A stretch of DNA of 64,000 nucleotides, taken from the NCBI RefSeq assembly GCF_014851395.1, contig NW_024041373.1, positions 18,655,697-18,719,696 on the forward strand, written 5' to 3'. The position numbers and the translations under genes are program-made. The DNA comes from Micropterus salmoides. Taxonomy: Eukaryota; Chordata; Actinopteri; Centrarchiformes; Centrarchidae. Below the pieces are notes generated by a model. It worked only from the letters and a program-made list of their open reading frames with translations, was not told the origin of the DNA and did not search any database. Below are positions 13,002-22,326 of this stretch, one piece after another; within the stretch, counting starts at the first letter, position 1; the number at the start of each line of letters is the position of its first letter.

Positions 13002-13185
13002 TGTCGAGCTGGATTTCAAGCAGCAGGAGGACAAGCTACAGTCCCTGATGAAGAGACTTTGCCCCCTGGACAGTCAACAATGCCCCGCTCTGCCTTACTC
13101 CAATGAAGTGTTCACATCCACCCCAAAACGCAAGTCCAAGACAGAGTCCAAAAAGCATGCTCGTTGGAAACTCTGGTTCCTTTGA
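13002..13185 (+). CDS. Terminal coding exon of an unidentified gene
   Basis: A pyrimidine-containing acceptor (TTGTCTTATAG) precedes an open segment of 60 full codons ending in TGA at 13183-13185. The first base finishes a split codon. The translation starts VELDFKQQEDKLQSLMKRLC, a charged, heptad-like stretch that suggests the end of a coiled coil. A Pro/Ser region with a basic patch (TPKRKSKTESKKHARWK) follows, and the C-terminus is WKLWFL. Composition and codon use look protein-coding, unlike the shadow frames around it. I do not recognise the family. A cytoskeletal or trafficking coiled-coil protein is plausible but unproven. The upstream exons are not visible in the window. Confidence 0.6.
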
Positions 13186-13787
13186 GTAAAACATCAAGGG
13201 CTTTGGGAACAGCCTTTTCATTGGGCACATTAATACCCCTGTTATTCTCACAATGAAGGAGGGAGTATTCAGAGGGAGCAATCAACATATGAGAATGGAT
13301 AACGGCAGAAACCAGTTCATTTGAGGTTCTGAGTTGAGACTGCACATTAAGTCAGCTGGTGGACAGCAGAGACAAAAAAATTTGAATCCTGTCAAACCTT
13401 TTTCTGGCATGTTTGCTGAAGAGGACCGACACACACCTGCAAAAACTAGGTGAGCTTTGGGATACATTTTTGTACATGTATTTTTTAAAGATGGAGGTTA
13501 TATATAGTGGTTAAATGCACCTCTCACTTTATATTTACGTATTTTTATTGCATCCTTCAATGCAATGCACTCTTGGTCTTTTTCCCCTTAGAGCATATTG
13601 CTTGGCAACAAGAGGAGGCACCATGTGGAGGTCCTTTTATGAGTGAAGCTATAATGTTTGAATGGACATCATCCCCACCTCCGGCAAAGCACAAACATTT
13701 TACTATTGGGAGGAATATGAGTAAAAGACTGAAAAACAGAACAGTACATGGCAGTATGTCAACCCTGTCAATTCTTTCATTTTCCGT
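13186..13787. other. Likely 3' UTR and flank of the preceding exon
   Basis: This non-coding sequence follows the TGA at 13185. No AATAAA is obvious close to the stop, so the end of the transcript cannot be placed. Confidence 0.35.
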
Positions 13788-14043
13788 CTTATCTGTTAGC
13801 ACCCCGCTCAGCCTGTTTGACTGAATGTCTGCCTACCTTTGTACAAAACCCTGTGTATTCTCTCCTGTTCTTCTTATCTGTTAACATCCTACTCAGCCTG
13901 TTTGACTGAATGTCTGCCTAACTTTGTACAAATCGCTGTCTATTCTCTCCTCTTTCTTTTTATCTATTAAGATCCTGCTTGGCCTACTTACCTGAACATC
14001 TGCATACCTTTGTTGATAACACCTGTCTCCTCCCTCTTTTTGT
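13788..14043 (+). repeat. Tandem repeat, about 85-bp unit, three decaying copies
   Basis: Units begin at 13788, 13873 and about 13959. The first two copies share CAGCCTGTTTGACTGAATGT and CTTTGTACAAA blocks and are nearly identical. The third is clearly diverged and fades out near 14043. This is a minisatellite-like local duplication without coding potential. Confidence 0.85.
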
Positions 14044-15539
14044 AACTTAGTCTCTTTTATTCTCTCCATTTAGCTCACTGTGCAACCAATCAACTAGCCA
14101 GCCAACTTTGCCTCAGTCACTGTGTCCTTTTCTGTTGGTCACACTCACACATCATTTTCAGAACTTATATTTTAGAATATCTGCATCTGTTGAGCAAAGT
14201 ACTCTGTAGTGACATTTTAAAATATATATGTTTGGGCCCCTCCTCTTGCTGAAAATGCAACAAGTCTTCTGGGTTTGGTCAGATTTTTTTAACAACATAT
14301 ATTATGTTTTGACTTCTTCAAAAGACAGAATGTTTTCTATGATCTTAAACAGTGTTTTGAATTTCTAACAAAAAGTAAAGGCTATTTTGACATTTCTCTC
14401 TTCGAGTCCATTAAGAGTTTGCATTGCCTCTCAGTCACATTGTGTCACAGCAAAGCTCCGATGTGAAGTATTGAACCCAATTTATTTTTAAGTGATCTGT
14501 TTTATGTCCAGTTAGCTAACACTTAAAGTGTTGTTCTGTAATATTGATTTATCTTGCCTTTCAACTGCATGTTCCATCTTGTAAAATGAAACAACTTCTT
14601 TTTTTTTTCACAGAAGACATCTGTCTACCAGCCCACACAAACAACTGTGCACTGAACTTGCAAGAGTAGAAGGGCTATATACAGTGCTAAAGGAGTATGG
14701 TAGCAATCTTACAGCAGAGAAGACCTGTAGCCATCAGCTTTGGTTAAGAACAAAAAAACAAAACACTGATGATGTAGCAATGATATTGAACTTCCACGCT
14801 GTAATAAAGCAGGTATTTACTGAATTTAAAAGTAATTTTATAACAGCAGCTCTTACATATATATTATGGCATAATTAAATATCCAAGAAATGTCAGGAAA
14901 ATACATACTGGCCTCCCATCTTTAGACTACGCAGTAGATTACATTATTCAGGTCACCAATGTCCAATTGTCCATGCAAAGATCTGTACCCTGAGAAAGTG
15001 CAATTTAGTGATTATGTGCAATATTATGCATTTTTCTACTGTTTCTACGTCACAATTAAAACATTTTCAACTGAATGATTCAGTGTGCTGCTATGTCTAC
15101 TGAATGCTAGATGCAAGAGTTTTTTAAGTGTAAGGAGCTATTTTGGGCACTCCTGCGTACGAAATTAAGTTCCATTACTTTTACCATACAATGTTACGTT
15201 GACTCGCAGTTGAAAGAGTTCTACGGTTTTGATCAGCATTATACTCTCTCATTTAAATTATCAGTTCATTAACATGAAGATACATGGCTCTTTGATTAAA
15301 AGTTGAGGGTACAAGCCTGTGTAAATTTCATCGGAGAAGTAAATTAGGAATCCAATCACTCAGCTTAAAATGTCATGTGCACTGCTAACAGCGGGAGGAA
15401 GCTAATGATTACGGTGTTAAGAAAACTGATTTTGCAATCACTTAAATCACTTCCACTTAAATCAGTTCACTTTTAATTTTGGTGGTCACAATGACAAAGC
15501 GTTTTGAATTCTCTACCAATCTGGTTCACACCCCTGACT
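14044..15539. other. Unannotated sequence
   Basis: No supported gene. An acceptor-like T-run plus CACAG at about 14600-14615 is followed by an open frame to 14878. The frame has AT-rich, non-protein-like composition in its second half and no donor, so it is not called. Confidence 0.35.
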
Positions 15540-15700
15540 GGCTTCTGACTAGCTTCTTCTCCATAGCAAAGGTGGCTGAGGCTCCTTTAATAATTAAAAC
15601 TAGTGAAATAACATAAACCTGATTATTTCAAGATGATTATCCAGGAGAGTCCCATGTTTCTATGTTAAGTAACATAGAGGATATTGCTGAAAGAAAAATT
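15540..15700 (+). repeat. Dispersed repeat, copy B
   Basis: It matches copy A (8640-8885) in inverted orientation over blocks such as GGTGGCTGAGGCTC and ATGTTAAGTAACAT. The two copies are about 6.7 kb apart and moderately diverged. Confidence 0.6.
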
Positions 15701-17217
15701 TGACTTCCACAGCCAGCAGCCCCTCCCACTTCACAACTCTATGTGACAGCAGACAACTACACCAGTCCAGAGTGTAGTTACAGTCAGAGCTACTTTCACT
15801 GGGAGTCAAACAATCCATATTTTACATCTTTTGTGCTTTAGTGAAGCAGAGTTGGACCATGACCAGGGCTCAGCAGCAGTGCAGTTGAGCTCCTTTTCCT
15901 CTCTCCTAATGTGATTAGTCCTCAGTAGCAAGAAGAGACACAACCTTCAAGTCAAGAAGGGAAGCGAGTGGAGGTTGCAGTCCATCAAACTGAGTGACCT
16001 GATCCCACATTGAACCCTCTCCCATGATTACCCCTGCTGTTTCTGTCTCTTTTATTCTCCTCAGCTGATTCACTGTAGCTTTTATTTTACCAATGTCCTC
16101 TATTATTTGATTCCTACATCATTTCCTTCCTCAATTTTTTCCCTTAGCTCATGTTCTCTACATTTGGCCCTCCTCAGCCGTCTGCTTCTTACTCTGAAGC
16201 ACGTAGAAGTTCCCATTTCAGTTTCTGTTTACAAAAGCCAAATTAGTCTATTGATCAAATGCAGTTTAGAAAAATGCTTTTTACTTCCATTTTTGGTATT
16301 ATTTATGCCGCTATACGTCTATTATGTAAGTTGTTCCATGTTATTGAAATCATTTATTTCAGTTATAGTAAGATTTAGTGGTGTACAGATACATTTGGGT
16401 TTTGTGAATTAAACATTATTTTATGGATACAGATAAACCCAAAGTAATTCAAACGCAACTCCAAGCATATCCGCTGTCTGTAGAAAGGTCAGTAAAATAT
16501 AATAATATAATAATATAAAATCATATAATGTGATTACATAAAGTATTATGTCAAAGTAAAGTGCAGTTTATTTTGTGATATCAAGGACTGTATGGTGTGG
16601 GAGCCCATTTCTGCCAAACAAAAAGAAAACATGAGACAGTAAGTCAAAAATTTACTTTCTCATAATTTTATTTTAGTATCTCATCATTTTGGCTTACTAT
16701 GAGCATCATTTTTATCATGTATAACTTTTTGTCTATTTTTCCCCTGGCAGAAATGGGCATGCAAAGTATGACAGTAGTTATTGCCAAGCAAAAACATAAC
16801 ATAACATAAATGTCTCTTTCTAAGGTTTTCTCTAATTTAATCCCCGGCAGAAAAGCTGTGTTTTACTGCTCTTTCTGGTTCAACGTTTGGAGTCTGTTTA
16901 ACCACACCCAACAATGATGTCACAATGTACTGACCACACCCTCAAGTACATTTCTAGCAAAAACAACATTTTTAGTTGGTTTTATATTGCTCTTATCCTA
17001 GGATTGATGTAAGGGTCATGGTTACTGAGGAGTACCCTAAACATTTACCAAGCACAAAGACATTACATAAGTAAGAATTCATTATGATGGCAAATACATG
17101 ATTAGAATAGTGAAGGGGATATTGGGTGATAATTATTTTTTGTACCTTTTTTAAATACAACCTCAAGAGTATAGTGCATGTGTTGGATATTGCACATTTT
17201 ATAATATATGCTATAAA
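15701..17217. other. Downstream flank of ido, with candidate polyadenylation signals
   Basis: On the minus strand AATAAA occurs at 16667-16672 and 16567-16572, about 550-650 bp past the ido stop codon, so the ido 3' UTR could end in this area. No other gene is visible. Confidence 0.35.
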
Positions 17218-17594
17218 TTACATTTCAGTTTTTCTTGATGCAGATGACCTCTCTTGGATCAGTGCTTTTTGGGTAGTGTTCCGAACACTTTTGAGGAAGA
17301 CCATGAGGCTGGATCCGCCGGTCCCTGTGGCATTCAGTGCAGTGCCCACACCTCTGAGTGGGCAGCCCATGCCATGGGCATGATTGCCGGGCACAACAAC
17401 GTACTTGGCCACAGTATGTATGTGGTAGTTCCGTAAATCCACCAGCGCTGAGACACAGGAGTTATAGGCCTGGCAAAGATCAGAGCTAGAGTGGGCCAAG
17501 ATGAAATCTCGTAGAGATGGACAGACAGACAAAGTTTCTATCAACTGACGGTGGGCAGGAGGCATGTAATCCCTCATGCGTGCCAGGAAGGTTC
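17218..17594 (-). CDS. ido1: ido coding exon 10 (residues 287-411 and stop)
   Basis: It encodes MRDYMPPAHRQLIE, the proximal-haem-ligand segment LRNYHIHTVAKYV (His344) and the C-terminal GTGGSSLMVFLKSVRNTT. TAA is at 17220-17218. The tail after this motif (QKALIQERSSASRKTEM) is slightly longer than in mammals. Confidence 0.96.
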
Positions 17595-20500
17595 CTAAAT
17601 AGTGAATGAAGGGAACAGAAAAGAAAGAAAGAAAGAAAGAAAGAAAATAACTATTTTCTGGGGGAAAAAAATCCATCACAGCAATCACCTGACTGCACAA
17701 ACAGATTTATTTATGAGAAACATCTGAGGGGGCCAAAGGTTGAAGGAAATGCATCTTTACCTGTCTCATCCTCGTGCTGGGTGCACAGCAAAGCATCAAA
17801 GCACTGAATAGCTGAACTCTGGGCTGCACTTCCACCTGATAAGAAAATTGGCTCATTGCTTACACCTTCATACAACAGCCCCCTTGGAAGCATGGGGTTG
17901 TCTCGCCACCTAAAACAGTTCAAACCACATACATGTACTATAAATCCTTCATGAACATGCAATTAGAATCATTGTACATCTTGTTAAACATACAGTGTGG
18001 CTATAGAGAAAAGTACCAGATGAGATAAATATTAAAAGCTTTAATAACTTCAGAACGCAGGACATAAAAACGGCTCTAAAACTCACCCCGAGACAAAAAT
18101 TCTCAATGTTCCATGAAACACAGTTGGATCTACATGATCTGCAAAGAGCAGACATTCGTTATTGTAATCACCTTGAATTTCTCTTCCTTTATAAAAGGCT
18201 CAGCATGTAAGTTGATTTAATTCAGACTGGGCTAGGTTTAATTTTACAAAGTAAAGTTTTGAAGGTACCATATTGTAAAAAGTGAGATTTCCATGTCTCT
18301 TTTGAAATTCAAGAAAGTCTAAGACTGTTTCAAAACACTCAATACACAGAGAAATGCACACAACCTGTATTCAGAAACTGTGCCTTTTAACGAACCGTCA
18401 ACAAGCACAGACCTGCCGGACCCAGTATTCATGCCGCAAACAAGCAAGGCTCTCCTGGTCCAACCTTTTTTTGATATTGTGTTAACGTAATAATACGACA
18501 CCAAGTGGTCATTGCTTTGCTGAGCTACAACTGAAGGCTGTTTAGTATATCTTGTAGAAAGTATTTTTAAAGTATTTTTAAATACTTTCTGGTGTTCCCT
18601 CCGATGTCCTCCATTTGGAAAGTCTAGAAGATTAAATTTTTGTATCCCATTCAAGTTAGTGGAGGGCTAAACCAGAGCCGACTCTCCAACTCTCTTTAGT
18701 TAGTGACTCAAACAAACTCAATTCAGTCTCTAGAAGAAAGTTGGCTTTTTGGGGAGAAGGGCCTTAAAGAGACAGGCACTAAAATGGAGAGGATGAGTAG
18801 AGGTACTGCAGCAATGCACAGGTTGAGAAAAATGTGTTTTTTGAACATTAAAGCATGGAAACATTTTCTGGTAGACAAATTGTAGTGTGAACCTGAAAAT
18901 GAGCATAACATGGGACCTTTAATCTAAAACTTACTGTGAATGAGTTTGAAAGTTTCCTTCATCTTCTTCAAGGACAGAGTTACTTTGACAAGACCTTTCT
19001 GTATGTTGATTAGGTCTGAGGTTTTCATAGCATGCATCACCTCCAGAGCCCCCTGGTTAGAGTTGAAAGTTTAAAATCCATCACTAAGAGGCAAGGGATG
19101 AAGACACATTCAGTATGTGGATGGGACACAAAAAAGGAAAGGGAGAGATGGATAGATAGCATCAAGCTGAGGTTCAGATAGAGTTAACATGAAAAAGAGG
19201 AAGAGTAATAGAGGCAAATACCAACCGTTATGCCTGAACTGGCAGCCATCTCGACCAACAATGACACTATGAAAAATCCCCTGCACGTCTCACCACCAGG
19301 AAAGGAAAATATCAAGTCCATGTTCCTATTTTTGAAAATGATGTTTTGAAAACATATGAGCTCAACATCACATGAGTATCACACTACGAAAGTCATGGAA
19401 ACGTGCAATTGAGAAATTCAAAACAGCTACAACTACTCACCCACTTTCCATTTCCCTAAAATGAAAATAAAACAGAATTAGGTGTTTTCAGTGGACAAAA
19501 AAATACCTAGCTATTTGTTCTATGTGAGTAACGTTACTACACCATTATAATGAATTAGTGATTGTGAAGTGTGGGTATGAAGTCAGGACATTAAATAAGG
19601 CAATTTAGGGCTGTGCAATATGACAATATCTATCATTTAACAATAGAAAAATATCTATTGTTTAAAATTGTGCAATTATACAATTATCTTTTATAGCATG
19701 TGTCACAAATTCCACACTTTACCGTAATATTTTGGTGAGGGTGAAATTAGCTTTACGTTGGAATTCGACATCTATTGAATGTCCAACTTAAAACAAATAT
19801 TAAACTTGAAGCTAACTTCACCGCGGTCTGTTTTTCCACACGTGCTTGTGTTGCGAGAAGAAATTGCATTAAATATAATGAACAATCTGACACTATCCAG
19901 CAGTTCCAGCCATGATGTGCGTGTCAATCAGGTAATGTTAAATGACTTGCCCACAGACATTCAGCTTACTTTATAGTTCACCAAGACATGCTGTTGTTGT
20001 GATGTAAGCTGTAGCAGCAAGAGAGCTGTGAGAGTGGCTGTGTGGAGCTGCTGTGCTGACTCTGGGACCATCTCGTCCTCTCATGTTAGCTTCGCAGCAG
20101 CAAGCAGCGTCGATTTGCTAATCCACAACCTAAGCTAACATTAGTTACATTACAAATGCCATATTTCTTTGAATTTACGAAAAAAAGTTCTGTATCAGGA
20201 TATATATCGTTATTGGGATATGAAATTACCTATATCGGGATATGAATTTTTTGCCATATCACACAGCCCTAAGGCAACTACTACTTACTCACCCTGTGGG
20301 ATCCCTTAATTTCCAGTTGGCTAAAACTGAATCTGCATACGTCAGGATGGGAGGAAGGCCAAGCCTGCGGGATACCAGCCAATACGGCCAGGCGAGGGCT
20401 TTTGGGAGAATCTGTCAAACAACCATGATATTAAAGTTTCAATCCAGTCATGCTGCCATTCAGAACTTTCTGAGGTTTCTGTGCCATACTAGCGGTATGG

Positions 20501-22326
20501 CGTTAGGAATGGAAATGGCTGTTGGTCTGTCCACAACTTTTGGTCCAGACTGAAATATCCTGAGGTGCCCAACGGATGAATCCAACCGACTTTAAAAATT
20601 ACCCTGACTTTGATTTTATAGTTGTATAGTTGTTCAAAGTTTTCAATAACAAAAATATCTCAACATCTATTGGTACAATATTTAGTACGGACATTCATGG
20701 TTTCCACACAATGTATTCTAATGACTTGGTGATGCCCAGACATTTCCTGTAGCTCCACCATGAGATTCACATTTGTAGTTTTAACTACTGGATGGATTGC
20801 CATTAAATTCAGTTCAAACATCCGTGTCTCCCTCAGGATGAATTATATTTATTGCACTTTAATGATCCCCCCTGACTTTTCCTCTAGTACCATCAAAAGT
20901 TTATTTTTTCCAATACTTTTATGACCAAACACCTGCAAAATGAATGACATTTGCATCAGCTATACTTTCTTTTTAATGTTAATTAACAAATGTAAGATGG
21001 TTACCATGGTAAACAGTGTACTTTCTAAACAGCAGCATTTTGGCATGTTGACATTTAGTAAATAGCATAGCTGGAGATAGTCTTGTGTTATGTGTCACAT
21101 TGCAGCACACCTTTGATTGAAATACATATCTTTTTTTTACCGTTGCTCATTCTACTGCACTGTTGTGTTTTACCTGGGCAGGTGCATGTTGTCCTTCCTG
21201 CCATACATATCCCATGCTGATGAATCCCAGTGCTAGGTGAGCCAGCCTGAGCTCCCGATGGTTATTCAAGAGATGGGGACTCAAGACCGGCATCTGGATT
21301 AGGATCAGATTTTACGTATGTCCACATTTACAATCATGGGTTCTCAACTGTGACTGCACTTACTACATGCATTAGGAAAGTTTTGCTCGTTCTCACCTTA
21401 TGAACCAGATCCCGTAGTTTACGTGACTCTATCAGATGTGTGATATTATTTGCCAGGTCCAACCACACACGATAATAGTCTGGAAGGTTAGTCTAGACAA
21501 TAATAGGAATAATTTTAGAGTGTAATCAGTAACATCGTCAGCTCATGTTTACCATGGAGCCTGACCTGCATGTCAGCAAATGACTGGAGCTATCAATCAG
21601 AGAGAGAAAGCAATTTAAAAAGGATGCAGTAGAAAATTTGCTAAGCAGAAAACCCAGGGATGCCCAGATGGGAAATCACTGTATAAACAGATAAGCAGGC
21701 TATTTTTAATGCCAGTGTTTAATTCAATTCATCAATGCTGATATGTAAGTTTTGCATGTTTATGAATCCATCATTCTCATAGGCCTTTGACTTTCCACTG
21801 TATAAACATCTCAAATTTGAGCCATATTTTATTTCTAATAAATTCTGACAAGAATATCCAATTTGACATTTTAAGTGTAATTAATAGGGCTGGACGCGTT
21901 AACGCATTAATTAATTAACAATTATTTTATCGCAAATTAACGCAGTGTTTTTAAAATTATTATTATTTTGAAAGGATCAATATTTGGATCAATAACCTTC
22001 TAAAACCTTACTCAAAAACAAGCATAATTATCTGTTTTAGTCCAGGGGGACTGTGTGTGCTGCTGACCAAATACACAAACAAAGACAATAGATAAAGAGT
22101 TAATGGTGACCAAAAATGTATCTGTCTGTACAATATATACAGTCTTGCTTTGTTTCAGATCTGTTTTGACTTAAAAAAAAATACATACAGGGTATGTCTG
22201 TTGAATGAGAAAAGAAAAGATGTCAATAGTACTTACCAGTGGCTCTTCAAGGATAAATCCCAGCTCCTCAGAAATATCAAACATATCAAAGTCTGCCTGC
22301 AGTGTTTTTTTGCACTTAGTCTCCAT
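17218..22326 (-). CDS. ido1: Indoleamine 2,3-dioxygenase (ten coding exons, 411 aa)
   Basis: This haem dioxygenase converts L-tryptophan to N-formylkynurenine in the cytosol, the first step of the kynurenine route. Coding exons on the minus strand are 22237-22326, 21397-21492, 21174-21293, 20293-20411, 19441-19455, 19226-19325, 18935-19052, 18087-18138, 17761-17909 and 17218-17594. They total 1236 nt including TAA, and every junction is GT-AG and in phase. The start METKCKK was chosen because it is the first in-frame ATG joined to the conserved DISEELGF block. Family landmarks are LPDYYRVW, HRELRLAHLALGF, LPPILTYADSVLANW, GFFIVSLLVEMAAS, FHGTLRIFVSGWRDNP, GGSAAQSS, MRDYMPPAHR, LRNYHIHTVAKY (proximal haem His344) and GTGGSSLMVFLKSVRNTT. 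Length and exon number fit vertebrate IDO (about 403 aa and ten exons in human IDO1). Fish usually have one ido gene, named ido1 but sharing features with mammalian IDO2, so orthology is left open. Confidence 0.95.
17618..17646 (+). repeat. (GAAA)n tetranucleotide repeat in ido intron 9
   Basis: About seven GAAA units on the plus strand give a TTTC-rich polypyrimidine run on the transcribed strand just before the exon 10 acceptor. Length variation could affect acceptor strength. Confidence 0.9.
17761..17909 (-). CDS. ido1: ido coding exon 9 (residues 237-287)
   Basis: It begins WRDNPMLPRGLLYEGVSNEP and includes the haem-binding loop GGSAAQSS and the helix IQCFDALLCTQHEDET. The acceptor is TGTTTTAG and the donor GTAAAG. 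Confidence 0.95.
18087..18138 (-). CDS. ido1: ido coding exon 8 (residues 220-237)
   Basis: It encodes HVDPTVFHGTLRIFVSG. F227, H228 and R232 line up with F226, F227 and R231 of human IDO1, the substrate pocket. The acceptor is TTTGCAG and the donor GTGAGT. Confidence 0.93.
18768..18918 (+). mobile_element. Fragment of TTAA-flanked non-autonomous DNA element in ido intron 7
   Basis: It resembles the right half of the element at 49257-50944: a GCTGCAGCAAT-like block, GAGAAAAATGTG, then GAACCTGAAAATGAGCATAA near the end. TTAA follows at 18919-18922, and another TTAA precedes at 18764-18767. Confidence 0.6.
18935..19052 (-). CDS. ido1: ido coding exon 7 (residues 181-219)
   Basis: It contains GALEVMHAMKTSDLINIQKG and LVKVTLSLKKMKETFKLIH, the helical connector of IDO. 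It ends one base into the next codon at donor GTAAGT. Confidence 0.92.
19226..19325 (-). CDS. ido1: ido coding exon 6 (to residue 180)
   Basis: It encodes NMDLIFSFPGGETCRGFFIV and continues SLLVEMAASSGIT. Ser168 and the preceding Phe residues match the distal haem pocket of IDO1 (human F163/S167 region). The donor GTTGGT is a weak but valid GT site. Confidence 0.9.
19441..19455 (-). CDS. ido1: ido coding exon 5, 15-nt microexon
   Basis: It is flanked by acceptor CATTTTAG and donor GTGAGT. Its phase joins exons 4 and 6 exactly, adding GEMES before GNMD. Because it is 15 nt long, skipping it would keep the frame. It lies in the position of the short linker before the (E)NMD motif in other IDO proteins. 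Confidence 0.75.
19606..20271 (+). mobile_element. hAT-like non-autonomous element in ido intron 4
   Basis: The 666-bp unit has inverted ends TAGGGCTGTGCAATATGA and the complement of CATATCACACAGCCCTA. The flanking octamers AGGCAATT (19598-19605) and AGGCAACT (20272-20279) match at 7 of 8 positions, as expected of an hAT target-site duplication. It has no transposase. The end lies 21 bp from the exon 4 donor boundary. Confidence 0.75.
20293..20411 (-). CDS. ido1: ido coding exon 4 (residues 103-141 plus two bases)
   Basis: The acceptor is TTTGACAG and the donor GTGAGT. It contains ILPKALAWPYWLVSRRLGLP and PPILTYADSVLANWKLRDPT. It ends two bases into a codon that the following microexon completes. 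An hAT-like insertion begins only 21 bp past its donor boundary. Confidence 0.93.
21174..21293 (-). CDS. ido1: ido coding exon 3 (residues 63-102)
   Basis: Forty whole codons between a CCAG acceptor and a GTAAAA donor. It contains MPVLSPHLL, HRELRLAHLALGFISMGYVW and QEGQHAPAQ, typical of the IDO N-terminal domain. Confidence 0.93.
21397..21492 (-). CDS. ido1: ido coding exon 2 (residues 31-62)
   Basis: A TCTAG acceptor and GTGAGA donor bound 32 whole codons. It encodes TNLPDYYRVWLDLANN, the N-terminal IDO helix segment, and ends DLVHK. Confidence 0.92.
21888..21990 (+). repeat. Partial non-autonomous DNA element end in ido intron 1
   Basis: TAGGGCTGGACGCGTTAACG followed by AT-rich sequence and ATCGCAAATTAACGCAGTG resembles one end of a common teleost terminal-inverted-repeat element. 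The other end is not found. Confidence 0.4.
22237..22326 (-). CDS. ido1: ido coding exon 1 (residues 1-30)
   Basis: It begins with ATG at 22326-22324 and ends at donor GTAAGT, in phase 0. It encodes METKCKKTLQADF followed by the conserved DISEELGFILEEPL. A second in-frame Met at residue 15 could be an alternative start. The true 5' UTR is unknown. Confidence 0.88.

Noticed and set aside
14600..14878. An exon after the T-run and CACAG near 14612
   Set aside because: The frame is open, but codon composition becomes AT-driven, there is no donor or sensible stop context, and no family is recognised.
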